Assembly (NCBI RefSeq): GCF_001043115.1
Contig: NZ_LFME01000012.1
Coordinates: 1 to 64,000, forward strand
Origin: Xanthomonas sp. NCPPB 1128
GTDB lineage: Bacteria; Pseudomonadota; Gammaproteobacteria; Xanthomonadales; Xanthomonadaceae
Length of the DNA stretch: 64,000 nt
Reading direction: 5' to 3'
The notes beneath the pieces were generated by a model that saw nothing but the letters and a program-made list of their open reading frames with translations, did no database searches and was not told where the DNA came from. The translations under genes and the position numbers were made by a program. How positions within the stretch are numbered: the stretch's first letter is position 1; the number at the start of each line of letters is the position of its first letter. Below are positions 34,704 through 46,065 of the stretch, piece by piece.

Positions 34704-35743
34704 GGCGCGACGGCGGGATCGTCGCCGGGAATGCCGGCGCGGATGCGCGTGGAGAAGTCGTCGCCAACGCCAGCCGCGCGCGCGCGTTCGCCGATGCGGC
34801 CGCGCGTGCGCAGCGTGGCCAGGCTGTAGCCGGGCACGAAGCCGTGCTGCGCGTAGACGTAGGACGGCAGATAGCCGGACAGCAGCAGGCGAACATCGAG
34901 CGGCAGCGCCGGATCCAGCTTGCGCGCCAGCTCGAACACGATGGTGGTGCAGTTGCTGGTGGCGGTGTTGTAGAACCGCGGCGTCCGCTGCAGTTGCTGC
35001 GCCCGCGCCACGTAGCCCAGGAACAGTTGGCGCAGTTGCGCGCGCGACAGGTTGAGCCAGTACAGGTACACGTCCTCGCCGCGCGCGTTGCTGCGCACCG
35101 CCAGGATGTCGCGCTCGTCGGCGGCCACCATCACCTGCTCGAAATTGCGGAAGAACCCGGCCAGCGCCGAGAACGCCTCGTCGCGTTCCTTGCGGATCTC
35201 CAGCGAGAACACCACGCGGCGGCCGTCGTCGAAACCGAACGAGACCAGGGTGTGGGCGATCGCCGGCCCCATCCAGTACGACAGCGCCAGGTCCGCCGAG
35301 GCCAGCCGCTCCAGGTCGTAGCGGCGCGTCTTCCAGCGCGGGGTGTAGTCGTGGTCGCTGCGCCAGGCGAAATTGCGCACGTTGTGCAAGGTCACCACGT
35401 GCCCGTGCACCTGCGGCTGCAGCAGTTGCGCGACATCGTCGGCCCAGTCGCGGTTCTGCTGCGGCTGCAGCGCCGACCAGCCCACCGCCATGCCCGCACA
35501 GCCGACCGCGAACAGCACCGGCAGCACGCGGTACTCGCGCGGATGGCGAAGGCCCCACAACGCGGCGACGCCCAGCCCGGCCCACAGCAGCGCCGAGCCG
35601 TAGCGCACCACGGCGCCGGTATGCGGCAGATAGCTCAGGAACAGCGCGCCCCACAGGCTGGCGACCAGCACCGCCAGCATCGCCACGGCGCGCGCCAGCC
35701 GCCACGGCCAAGTGCGTCGGCGTGCAGCGCTGTCGGCGCTCAC
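34700..35743 (-). CDS. DUF4105 membrane protein (Lnb N-terminal domain-like)
   Basis: This 347-residue protein has three hydrophobic segments in the first 90 residues, then a periplasmic domain with NVRNFAWRSDHDYTPRW, FNTATSNCTTIVFEL-like TATSNCTTIVFEL (Cys of the NC-TTI block) and YAQHGFVPGY. This is the DUF4105/Lnb_N type domain, which carries a papain-like Cys-His arrangement and is found with lipoprotein processing enzymes. The start is a GTG at 35743 that overlaps the TetR stop codon (GTGA), and its own stop overlaps the hydrolase start. The three genes therefore form a tightly coupled operon. Confidence 0.82.
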   Translation of the reverse strand: MSADSAARRRTWPWRLARAVAMLAVLVASLWGALFLSYLPHTGAVVRYGSALLWAGLGVAALWGLRHPREYRVLPVLFAVGCAGMAVGWSALQPQQNRDWADDVAQLLQPQVHGHVVTLHNVRNFAWRSDHDYTPRWKTRRYDLERLASADLALSYWMGPAIAHTLVSFGFDDGRRVVFSLEIRKERDEAFSALAGFFRNFEQVMVAADERDILAVRSNARGEDVYLYWLNLSRAQLRQLFLGYVARAQQLQRTPRFYNTATSNCTTIVFELARKLDPALPLDVRLLLSGYLPSYVYAQHGFVPGYSLATLRTRGRIGERARAAGVGDDFSTRIRAGIPGDDPAVAP

Positions 35744-36306
35744 AACGCCGCCGCCGCCGCGGGCGTTGCCAGGGCGTGGCACAGCAGGCGGCACCCGCGC
35801 TGCGCCAGCGCCTTGCGTTCGGTCTCGTCGCTGCCGCGCTGGCAGGCGCCGAGCATGTCCATCGCCAGGGCCAGGTCCTGCTCGCTCAGGTCCGCACGGC
35901 ACAGGCCGGCGGTGATCGCGCGCTGCAGGAACGGCAGCAGGATCGCCATCGCCCGCGTATGCGCTGCGTCCATCATCGGATGCTCGCGCGGCATCGACCG
36001 CCAATAGTCGGCCAGCGGCGCTGACATCGCGATGTGTTCGGCGACGTCGTACATCAGCAGGAACAACCCGTCCGGCCGCGTGCCGATCTCGCGCGCGCAG
36101 CCTTCCAGGCCGTCCAGGCCACGTTCCAGCAGGGCGGCCATCAATTCGGTGCGATCGGCGAAATGGCGGTACAGGGTGGCGCGGCCGAGTCCGGCGCGCT
36201 CCACCACCAGTTCCAGCGGCGCCAGCACGCCATGCGCGCAGAACACCTCGTCGGCGGCGTCCAGCAACAGGCGGCGGCGTTGGGCAGTATCGGCTCGCAT
36301 TTCCAT
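35740..36306 (-). CDS. TetR/AcrR family repressor
   Basis: The 188-residue regulator has an N-terminal helix-turn-helix: RRLLLDAADEVFCAHGVLA, ELVVERAGLGRATLYRHFADRTEL (about residues 10-55). A helical ligand-binding domain follows. It is the first gene of a coupled operon with DUF4105 and hydrolase genes. A perfect 7-2-7 palindrome (CGGACAA-TT-TTGTCCG) overlaps the predicted promoter just before the start, so it probably represses itself and the operon. If the GATAAT at 36319-36314 is the -10 element, the transcript would begin close to the ATG at 36306 and be nearly leaderless; ATGs at 36315 and 36300 are alternatives. Confidence 0.86.
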   Translation of the reverse strand: MEMRADTAQRRRLLLDAADEVFCAHGVLAPLELVVERAGLGRATLYRHFADRTELMAALLERGLDGLEGCAREIGTRPDGLFLLMYDVAEHIAMSAPLADYWRSMPREHPMMDAAHTRAMAILLPFLQRAITAGLCRADLSEQDLALAMDMLGACQRGSDETERKALAQRGCRLLCHALATPAAAAAL

Positions 36307-36318
36307 GTGCGGCATTAT

Positions 36319-36334
36319 CGGACAATTTTGTCCG
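36319..36334. promoter_or_regulatory. TetR operator palindrome with promoter
   Basis: CGGACAATTTTGTCCG is a perfect inverted repeat of 7-bp arms around two bases. It abuts a GATAAT -10-like element on the reverse strand (36319-36314), immediately upstream of the TetR gene, as expected for an autorepressor. Confidence 0.75.
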
Positions 36335-36397
36335 CCCGCAAGCGGATCACGGTCGGCCGCCGCCAATCATCGCCGACGGCGCCCTGAAAGGCCGGCC

Positions 36398-39112
36398 TCA
36401 GCCGGTGTTCTGCACGCCCTGGGCGACGCCGTTGACGCAGGCCACCAGCGCCCGCAGCAATTCCTCGTCCTCGCCGTCGGTGGCGCGCCAGCGCTGCAGC
36501 AGATCCACCTGCAGCACGCTGATCGGGTCGATGTAGGGATTGCGCAGGCGGATCGACAAGGCCAGGCGCGGATCGTGCTGCAGCAGCGAGGCCTGCCCGG
36601 TCAGCGCCTTCACCCAGCCCTTGGTCAGCGCCAGCTCGTCGCGGATGCGCGGGAAGAAGCGCTCGTGCAGCGGCCCGGACAGGCGCGAGAACATCTCGGC
36701 GATGTTGAGGTCGCCCTTGGACAGCACCATGGCGATGTCGTCGAGGAAGGTGCGGAAGAACGGCCAGTCGGCCGCCATCGCGCGCAGCGCGTCCTCGTGG
36801 CCGGCGTCCACTGCCGCCTGCAGGCCGCTGCCCACGCCGTACCAGCCCGGGATCACCGCGCGCGCCTGGCTCCAGGCGAACACCCAGGGAATCGCGCGCA
36901 GGTTGGACAGCGCCGCATCCTGGCCGAGCCGCCGCGACGGCCGCGAGCCCAGGGTCATGCGTTCGATCACGTCGATCGGCGTGGCCAGGCGGAAATAGCG
37001 CATGAACTCGGCATCGCCGACGAAGCCGCGGTACGCCTGGCTGCTGTGCTCGGCGACCAGGTCCATCACCGGCCGCCAGCCGGCCTCGCGCGCGTCGGCC
37101 GCACGCGGGCGCAGGCTCGACAGCAACACCGCGCCGGTCATCTGTTCCAGCGAGCGCAGCGCCAGCGCGCGGATGCCGTACTTGCGGTGGATCACCTCGC
37201 CTTGCTCGGTCACCCGCAGGCGCCCGTCGACGCTGCCGCGCGGCGCCGCCTCCAGCGCGCGCGTGGTCTTGCCGCCGCCGCGCACGATCGAACCGCCGCG
37301 GCCGTGGAAGAAGGTCAGGCGGATGCCCAATTCGGCCGCTGCGTCCAGCAACTCCACCTGCGCGCGCTGCAGGCCCCAGCGCGAGGCGGCGATGCCGCCG
37401 TCCTTGCCGCTGTCGGAATAGCCGAGCATCACCATCTGCACGTCGTCGCGCGCGGCCAGGTGGCGACGGTAGACCGGATCGGCCAGCAGGTCGCGCAGGG
37501 TTGCGGTGCCACCGCGCAGGTCGTCCACGGTCTCGAACAACGGCACGATGTCCAGCGGCACCGCGCCGTCGACATCGACCAGGCCGCCGCGGCGCGCCAG
37601 CGCCAGCACGGTCAGCACGTCGGCGCGGTCGTGCGCCATCGAGATGATGTAGCTGCCCAGCGCGTCGGCGCCGTGCCGCGCGCGCGCATCGGCGAGCGCC
37701 GCAAACACTGCGTCCAGCCGCGCATTGCCTTCGTCGTCGGCCGCCGGCAGGGTCTGTTCGCCACCGGCGTAGGGACCGAGCAGGCGCGCACGCTCCTCCA
37801 CTGCGCGCGCGTCCCAGTCCTGCGTGTCCAGCGCGGCGGCGCCCGCGCGCGCGTGCACGCTGGACTCCTGGCGCACGTCCAGCCGCGCCAGGTGGAAACC
37901 GAAGCTGCGCACCCGCCACAGCAGGCGCCGCACCGCGAACCAGCCGGCGTGCAGGCCCTTGTTGGCCTGCAGGCTGTCCAGGATCAACTGCAGATCGCTT
38001 TCCAGCTCGACCGGCGCGGCATAGGCACCCGGCGCATCGTCCAGGGTCGCCTGCAGCCGCGCACGCATCAAATCGTTGAGCAGGCGGTAGGGCATGTCGC
38101 CGTGGCGCGGCCGCGAGCGCGCCGCGGCCTCCGGCAGCAGTTGCCGGTAACGCTCCAGTTGCTCCAACAGGGGTGCGCTGACCGCGACCAGGGTGGTCGA
38201 CTGGCTGAGCAAGCTGGCGAGCTGCCACAGTTCCTTCAGATAGCGCTCCAGCACCGCACGCCGCTGCGCATCGAGGGTGGCGGTGATGGTGGCGGCATCG
38301 ACGTTGGGGTTGCCGTCCATGTCGCCGCCGACCCAGGTACCGAAGCGCAACAGCCGCGGCAGGGTCAGCGCCTGGCCGTAGGTCTGCTCGATGGCGTGTT
38401 CCAGGGTCTCGTACATCACCGGGATCACTCGGTACAGCACCTGGGTCAGGTAGAAGCCGACGTGCTCGCGCTCGTCCTCCACGGTGGGGCGCACCGGCGA
38501 AGAATCGGCGGTCTGCCACGAGGCGGTCAGCGCCATGCGGAAGCGCGCCGCGTCGGTGGCGCGCTCGCCCGGGGTGCGCAGGCCGTCGAGGTTGTCGACC
38601 AGGCTGGCCACCATCAACTGTTCCTTCTCCAGCAGCGCACGCCGCACCGCCTCGGTCGGGTGCGCGGTGAACACCGGCTCGACGTCGATGCGCGGCAGCC
38701 AGTCGCGCAGTTCCTCGATGCCGACACCCTGCGCCTTGAGCCGGCGCAAGGCATCGAGCAGGCCGTCCGGCTGCGGCGTGTCGGCGCTGCTGCGCTGGTA
38801 GTCGCGCCGACGGCGGATGCGGTGCACGCGCTCGGCGATGTTGACCACCTGGAAATAGGTGCTGAAGGCGCGCACCAGCGCTTCGGCGTCGCGCGGCGCG
38901 CGGCCGGCGAGCTGCTCGCTCAGCGAGGACCGCGGCGCGGCGCGCTCGCGGCGTGCGATCGCGGTGGTGCGGATGCGTTCGATCTCGTCGAGGAACTGCG
39001 CCGAGACCTGTTCGGCGAGCAGGTCGCCCACCAGAGCGCCGAGGCGGCGCACGTCATCGCGCAAGGGAAGGTCGGGGGTGGCGAAGACGATGCTGCTGCG
39101 GGACTCGTTCAT
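36398..39112 (-). CDS. ppc: phosphoenolpyruvate carboxylase
   Basis: This 904-residue anaplerotic enzyme converts PEP and bicarbonate to oxaloacetate. It contains the catalytic blocks [15 protein letters not shown] (about 142-156), [31 protein letters not shown] and [16 protein letters not shown], and ends in the normal NTG. Length is as usual for bacterial PEP carboxylases. The start at 39112 ([10 protein letters not shown]) matches Xanthomonas relatives better than the longer ATGs upstream. It is transcribed towards the TetR operon. Confidence 0.96.
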   Translation of the reverse strand: MNESRSSIVFATPDLPLRDDVRRLGALVGDLLAEQVSAQFLDEIERIRTTAIARRERAAPRSSLSEQLAGRAPRDAEALVRAFSTYFQVVNIAERVHRIRRRRDYQRSSADTPQPDGLLDALRRLKAQGVGIEELRDWLPRIDVEPVFTAHPTEAVRRALLEKEQLMVASLVDNLDGLRTPGERATDAARFRMALTASWQTADSSPVRPTVEDEREHVGFYLTQVLYRVIPVMYETLEHAIEQTYGQALTLPRLLRFGTWVGGDMDGNPNVDAATITATLDAQRRAVLERYLKELWQLASLLSQSTTLVAVSAPLLEQLERYRQLLPEAAARSRPRHGDMPYRLLNDLMRARLQATLDDAPGAYAAPVELESDLQLILDSLQANKGLHAGWFAVRRLLWRVRSFGFHLARLDVRQESSVHARAGAAALDTQDWDARAVEERARLLGPYAGGEQTLPAADDEGNARLDAVFAALADARARHGADALGSYIISMAHDRADVLTVLALARRGGLVDVDGAVPLDIVPLFETVDDLRGGTATLRDLLADPVYRRHLAARDDVQMVMLGYSDSGKDGGIAASRWGLQRAQVELLDAAAELGIRLTFFHGRGGSIVRGGGKTTRALEAAPRGSVDGRLRVTEQGEVIHRKYGIRALALRSLEQMTGAVLLSSLRPRAADAREAGWRPVMDLVAEHSSQAYRGFVGDAEFMRYFRLATPIDVIERMTLGSRPSRRLGQDAALSNLRAIPWVFAWSQARAVIPGWYGVGSGLQAAVDAGHEDALRAMAADWPFFRTFLDDIAMVLSKGDLNIAEMFSRLSGPLHERFFPRIRDELALTKGWVKALTGQASLLQHDPRLALSIRLRNPYIDPISVLQVDLLQRWRATDGEDEELLRALVACVNGVAQGVQNTG

Positions 39113-39224
39113 CGGGAAACGCATGGCTCGGCAGTGGGGGCGCCGCAAGCCTAACCGAAAAGGGATCGCGTTCCCGTCGGCCACGCGACGGTTTCAAAGC
39201 GAACCATTTGCACTGCACAGCAGC

Positions 39225-39269
39225 GCCCTGCGCCACGGCGGCACGCATGTGCGGCCGTGGCGCAGGCGC
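39225..39269 (-). terminator. large hairpin after the S9 peptidase gene
   Basis: CCTGCGCCACGG (39227-39238) pairs perfectly with CCGTGGCGCAGG (39255-39266) four bases past the S9 peptidase stop. There is no T-run, so termination is only presumed. Confidence 0.45.
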
Positions 39270-39272
39270 GGC

Positions 39273-41813
<2,541 letters not shown>

Positions 41814-41948
41814 CTCTCCCCTCTCCTTCGCATCGATCGAACCGACGACGGTAGCAGGGCCGGCGTCACCCGCCCCCTGTCGATGGTTGGGCTCGGGCGT
41901 GTCATCCGCGCCCTGACGCCGTGTTCAAGCGCCACACGCGGCAGCCGC

Positions 41949-41954
41949 TATAAT
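41949..41954 (+). promoter_or_regulatory. -10 element of the ahcY promoter
   Basis: A perfect TATAAT lies about 15 bases upstream of the riboswitch, so transcription would begin near 41961. No strong -35 hexamer is seen; TTCAAG at 41924 is the best candidate. Confidence 0.6.
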
Positions 41955-41968
41955 TGGTTACCCCTTGC

Positions 41969-42058
41969 GCCGAGGGGCGCTGCGACCGGATCGAGACCGG
42001 ATTCCCCGTCTCCAGACCCGGCCAGGCTCGGCGCGAGGCTTGAGCGACAACGGCGCCC
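41969..42058 (+). promoter_or_regulatory. S-adenosylhomocysteine riboswitch
   Basis: The leader of ahcY shows the SAH riboswitch core. GCCGAG (41969-41974) pairs with CTCGGC (42027-42032), and GGGCGC (41975-41980) pairs with GCGCCC (42053-42058), giving the pseudoknot. The conserved CTGCGAC and CCAGGCTCGG segments are present. On binding SAH it is expected to turn on ahcY, which removes SAH. Confidence 0.93.
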
Positions 42059-42098
42059 GGACTTCGCGAGTTTCTCGCCATTGACCGGAGCTTTATCG

Positions 42099-43544
<1,446 letters not shown>

Positions 43545-43575
43545 GGCAGTGGCAGGACATCGCCATGCAGACAGG

Positions 43576-43603
43576 AACGGGCGCCGCGAGGCGCCCGTTT
43601 TTC
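43576..43603 (+). terminator. Rho-independent terminator of ahcY
   Basis: AACGGGCGCC (43576-43585) pairs perfectly with GGCGCCCGTT (43590-43599) over a GCGA tetraloop, followed by TTTC. Confidence 0.88.
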
Positions 43604-43800
43604 GTGCGATCGGCGCTGCGAGCGTGTGGAGACAGGAGGCTGAAAATTCGTACGGAGCGAAAACCGCAGACATCGCCACCTTGCGCGGCCCCTGCTCCAA
43701 GCGGCCTTTTCAGGCCAGTTGGCCGACACGGCTGTCCAGCCAGGCCGCCTGCACCACACCTGCGCTACATTGATTTCACACCAATCGCCTGGAGCTCCCC

Positions 43801-44085
43801 ATGAGCACCACCACCATCCGCCTGCCGGACGCGCTCAAGGCCCGCGTCGCCAAGGCCGCGGAAGCGGCCGGCACCACGTCGCACAACTTCATCCTGGAAG
43901 CCATCGCCGAGAAGGCAGAGCTCGCCGAGCGGCGCGTCGACTTCCATGCAGAGGCCGAGCGCCGTTGGGGCGAATTCCTCAAGACCGGCGAGAGCATTCC
44001 CTGGGACGAGATGCGTCGTTATCTGATGGAACGCATCGAGGGCAAGGACACTTCCCCTCCCGTCCCCCGCAAGTTCGCGAAATAG
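43801..44085 (+). CDS. ribbon-helix-helix antitoxin-like protein
   Basis: This 94-residue protein starts MSTTTIRLPDALKARVAKAAEAAG, a typical ribbon-helix-helix (CopG/Arc-like) DNA-binding fold in the first 50 residues. The C-terminal half is charged and probably wraps the toxin. A RelE/ParE-like gene starts one base after its stop, so the pair forms a type II toxin-antitoxin unit in which the antitoxin usually represses the pair. It sits at the left border of the accessory stretch between ahcY and metF. Confidence 0.82.
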   Translation: MSTTTIRLPDALKARVAKAAEAAGTTSHNFILEAIAEKAELAERRVDFHAEAERRWGEFLKTGESIPWDEMRRYLMERIEGKDTSPPVPRKFAK

Positions 44086-44086
44086 C

Positions 44087-44386
44087 ATGGCGCACGTTGA
44101 GTTCCTGCCATCTGTCAACGAGGACCTACGGCGCAGCATCGGCCATCTGGAACAACACGAAGCCGAGCATATCCAAGAGCGTCCGAGCGAGATCGTCAGC
44201 GCATCGAACGTGCTGACGGACAATCCGCTGATCGGCCGGCTGACGCGCCATGATGTGCGTGAACTGGTCATTGGCCAAGGCGCTCACGGATATATTGCCC
44301 TCTACCGATACGTGGTTGCGCTGGATACCGTCTTTGTCCTGGCGATCCGCGCGCAACGCGAGGCAGGCTATGCACGTGATGCATGA
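44087..44386 (+). CDS. RelE/ParE-family toxin-like protein
   Basis: This 99-residue protein starts MAHVEFLPSVNEDLRRSIGHLEQH and has the ParE-type core TDNPLIGRLTRHDVRELVIGQGAHGYIALYRYV (about 44-76), including the Arg-Glu-Leu and Tyr-Arg-Tyr stretch common in this family. Targets in the family are mRNA on ribosomes or DNA gyrase; which applies here cannot be told. It follows the antitoxin by one base. Its GC content is clearly lower than that of the flanking housekeeping genes, a sign of acquisition. Confidence 0.82.
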   Translation: MAHVEFLPSVNEDLRRSIGHLEQHEAEHIQERPSEIVSASNVLTDNPLIGRLTRHDVRELVIGQGAHGYIALYRYVVALDTVFVLAIRAQREAGYARDA

Positions 44387-44774
44387 CATCAAGGCCGACG
44401 CGCCAACCTGATCGATGCGATGCTGACAGGGACATGGGCGCGCGAAGGTCCACCCCGACTGATTTGCTACAACTGCTCCCCTCGCGCCTGCTGGCGCGGC
44501 ATTTCGCTGCCGTAAGATGACATGCTGAGTGACTCCCGCAGCAAACCGGCGATCGCGAAGCCAAGCGCACCGTGCTTGGTCGTAGCACGAGCGTCGACCA
44601 GACCAAGCACGATGCGGCGCGGCTGCAGGCGCGGTTCGCCCATGATGCCAACGGTATCGACCGGTATCGCATCGGCATGGACACGCAGGCGCCAAAGGTG
44701 ACATGGCCCCACTGCAGATTCCGCAACGCACACACCGGACATCGCCATCTGGTGCCTGAGACGGCGCTAGTCTT
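44387..44774. other. gene-poor gap with inverted repeat
   Basis: No convincing gene lies in this 388-base stretch. Short frames on either strand lack recognisable motifs and good ribosome-binding sites, and may be relics. It contains a perfect 11-bp inverted repeat: CGTGCTTGGTC (44571-44581) and GACCAAGCACG (44601-44611). Confidence 0.6.
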
Positions 44775-45536
44775 TCAGATCCTGCGCTCGCCAGCCGGCG
44801 CATACACCGAGATCTGGATCCGGCTGCGCGCGTGATATGGCGTGCGCGCCCAGTCGCTCCAGCGCGCATCGAGGCGCAGGCCGGCGATCTGCGCCATCAG
44901 GTCCAGTTCGGATGGCCACACATAGCGGCGACGCTCGCTGAAGATGCGCGTGCCCGATTCGCCCAGCACCACCACGCGCTGGTCGATGCGCTGTTGCAGC
45001 GGATCGGGCTGCGAGCACACCAGCATCACCGCCGCGCCGTCGCCATCGGCGTCCGGCACATCCAGCACCTGGCTGACCTTGCCGCCACCGTCGAACACCT
45101 CTGCGCCCGGCACCGCGGTCTGGATCAGCAAACGCCCGTCCGGCGCCAGGCAGCGCGCCGCGTTGACCATGCAACGCAACTGCTCGGCCTGGGTCAGCAG
45201 ATAGCCGAATGCCGCCACCGCATAGATCAGGCCGAACGGCCCGGACACCGGCATGTCGGCGAAATCGGCGCAGACCAGGTGCAGGCGTTCGCTGCCGGGT
45301 TTGGCACGCAAGGCCTCGAGCATCGCCGGCGCGTTGTCGATGCCGGTGACCGGCACATCGCAGTGCGCGAGCGGCAAGCCGAGACGGCCGGTGCCGATGC
45401 CCAGTTCCAGCGCCGCGCGGCCCGCGGCCAACTCGGCGAGGACGCCGACGCACTGCTGGGTAACGGCGTCGGGCCAGCGATCGTAGAAACGGTCGTAGAT
45501 CGCGGCCAGGCGATCGTACTCGTGGGTCACGGGCAT
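44775..45536 (-). CDS. class I SAM-dependent methyltransferase divergent from the YIYTY peptide gene
   Basis: This 253-residue methyltransferase has motif I ALELGIGTGRLGLPL (about 42-56), the acidic residue in VTGIDNAP, and the block FGLIYAVAAFGYLLTQAEQL. It belongs to the small-molecule methyltransferases with N-terminal YDRLAAIYDRFY. It is transcribed away from the YIYTY peptide gene across a 284-base gap that could serve both. Given that the cittilin pathway includes an O-methyltransferase, it may modify the peptide product, but it could be unrelated. The ATG at 45536 is chosen for fit to the family start. Confidence 0.85.
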   Translation of the reverse strand: MPVTHEYDRLAAIYDRFYDRWPDAVTQQCVGVLAELAAGRAALELGIGTGRLGLPLAHCDVPVTGIDNAPAMLEALRAKPGSERLHLVCADFADMPVSGPFGLIYAVAAFGYLLTQAEQLRCMVNAARCLAPDGRLLIQTAVPGAEVFDGGGKVSQVLDVPDADGDGAAVMLVCSQPDPLQQRIDQRVVVLGESGTRIFSERRRYVWPSELDLMAQIAGLRLDARWSDWARTPYHARSRIQISVYAPAGERRI

Positions 45537-45753
45537 CCGCAGCCACTCGTTGCCGAAGTGGCGCGACCATAGCACGCAGCGATGGCGACGCAATGGCCAT
45601 ACGTGCAGTACGACACCCTCCATGGCAGGCGCGGCGATGCGCTGCGATCGCATGCGACACACGCCACGAAACTGCAGATGACACGCACATTGCAGTTGGC
45701 CGCGCTTCAGTCTTTCGCTTGCGCCGCCGCATTCAAGCGAGGATGCTTTTTCC

Positions 45754-45780
45754 CGCGCCTGCCGCGCTGAGGCAGGCGCG
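45754..45780 (+). other. hairpin in the leader of the YIYTY peptide gene
   Basis: CGCGCCTGCC (45754-45763) pairs perfectly with GGCAGGCGCG (45771-45780) over 7 bases, ending 28 bases before the ribosome-binding site. There is no T-run after it on this strand, so it more likely stabilises or regulates the transcript than ends one. Confidence 0.55.
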
Positions 45781-45820
45781 ACAATCGCAACAGATCCCCC
45801 GCTCAATCAGGAGTATCGCC

Positions 45821-45901
45821 ATGAAACGCCTTTTTGATTCGCTGTCGCGCTGGGTGCAGAGCCTCGGCGGCCGCAAGCTCGGCTACATCTACACCTACTG
45901 A
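45821..45901 (+). CDS. candidate RiPP precursor peptide ending in YIYTY (phytosulfokine-like)
   Basis: The 26-residue peptide begins with Met-Lys-Arg-Leu-Phe. Residues 4-17 (LFDSLSRWVQSLGG) form a probable amphipathic leader helix, residues 18-21 are RKLG, and the C-terminus is Tyr22-Ile-Tyr-Thr-Tyr26. Phytosulfokine, a plant growth and immunity hormone, is Tyr(SO3)-Ile-Tyr(SO3)-Thr-Gln, so four of five core residues match. The gene has a perfect AGGAG 7 bases before its ATG, and is followed on the same strand by a P450 and two sulfotransferases. The peptide also resembles the cittilin precursor of Myxococcus, about the same length with a YIYY core. A strong hairpin follows the stop. No dedicated leader peptidase or exporter is adjacent. 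The gene is short enough to be missed by standard gene callers. Confidence 0.75.
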   Translation: MKRLFDSLSRWVQSLGGRKLGYIYTY

Positions 45902-45933
45902 CCTTCCCGCCACCGTCGTGTGGCGTGCCTGTG

Positions 45934-45960
45934 CGAGAGGGGGCGATCGCCCCCCTCTCG
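45934..45960 (+). other. intercistronic hairpin after the peptide gene
   Basis: CGAGAGGGGGCG (45934-45945) pairs with CGCCCCCCTCTCG (45948-45960) with one bulged base, 32 bases after the peptide stop and 106 before the P450 start. It could act as a partial terminator or an RNA stabiliser, so that far more precursor than enzyme is made, a common design in peptide clusters. Confidence 0.65.
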
Positions 45961-46065
45961 CGGCGCTTTCCTTCGCGCGGCCACGCGCTCCGTTCGCCAT
46001 CGACACATGCCAGCTTTCGCATCGTTGCGCGCCAGAGCGTTGCCGGTATCCATGCAGGTGTCCGC

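Noticed and set aside
30280-34896. Reverse open frame of 1538 codons spanning the receptor and lipase regions in another frame
   Set aside because: Overlaps two real genes on the same strand in a different frame and has no recognisable domain.
36032-39154. Forward open frame of 1040 codons antisense to ppc
   Set aside because: Shadow of a well-recognised PEP carboxylase gene with the same composition signature as the other antisense frames.
44572-44835. Forward frame of 87 codons in the gene-poor gap
   Set aside because: No ribosome-binding site or known motif, and it runs into the end of the methyltransferase gene; possibly a relic.
45582-45770. Forward frame of 62 codons just upstream of the YIYTY peptide gene
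   Set aside because: No ribosome-binding site, random-looking composition, and the leader hairpin overlaps its end.
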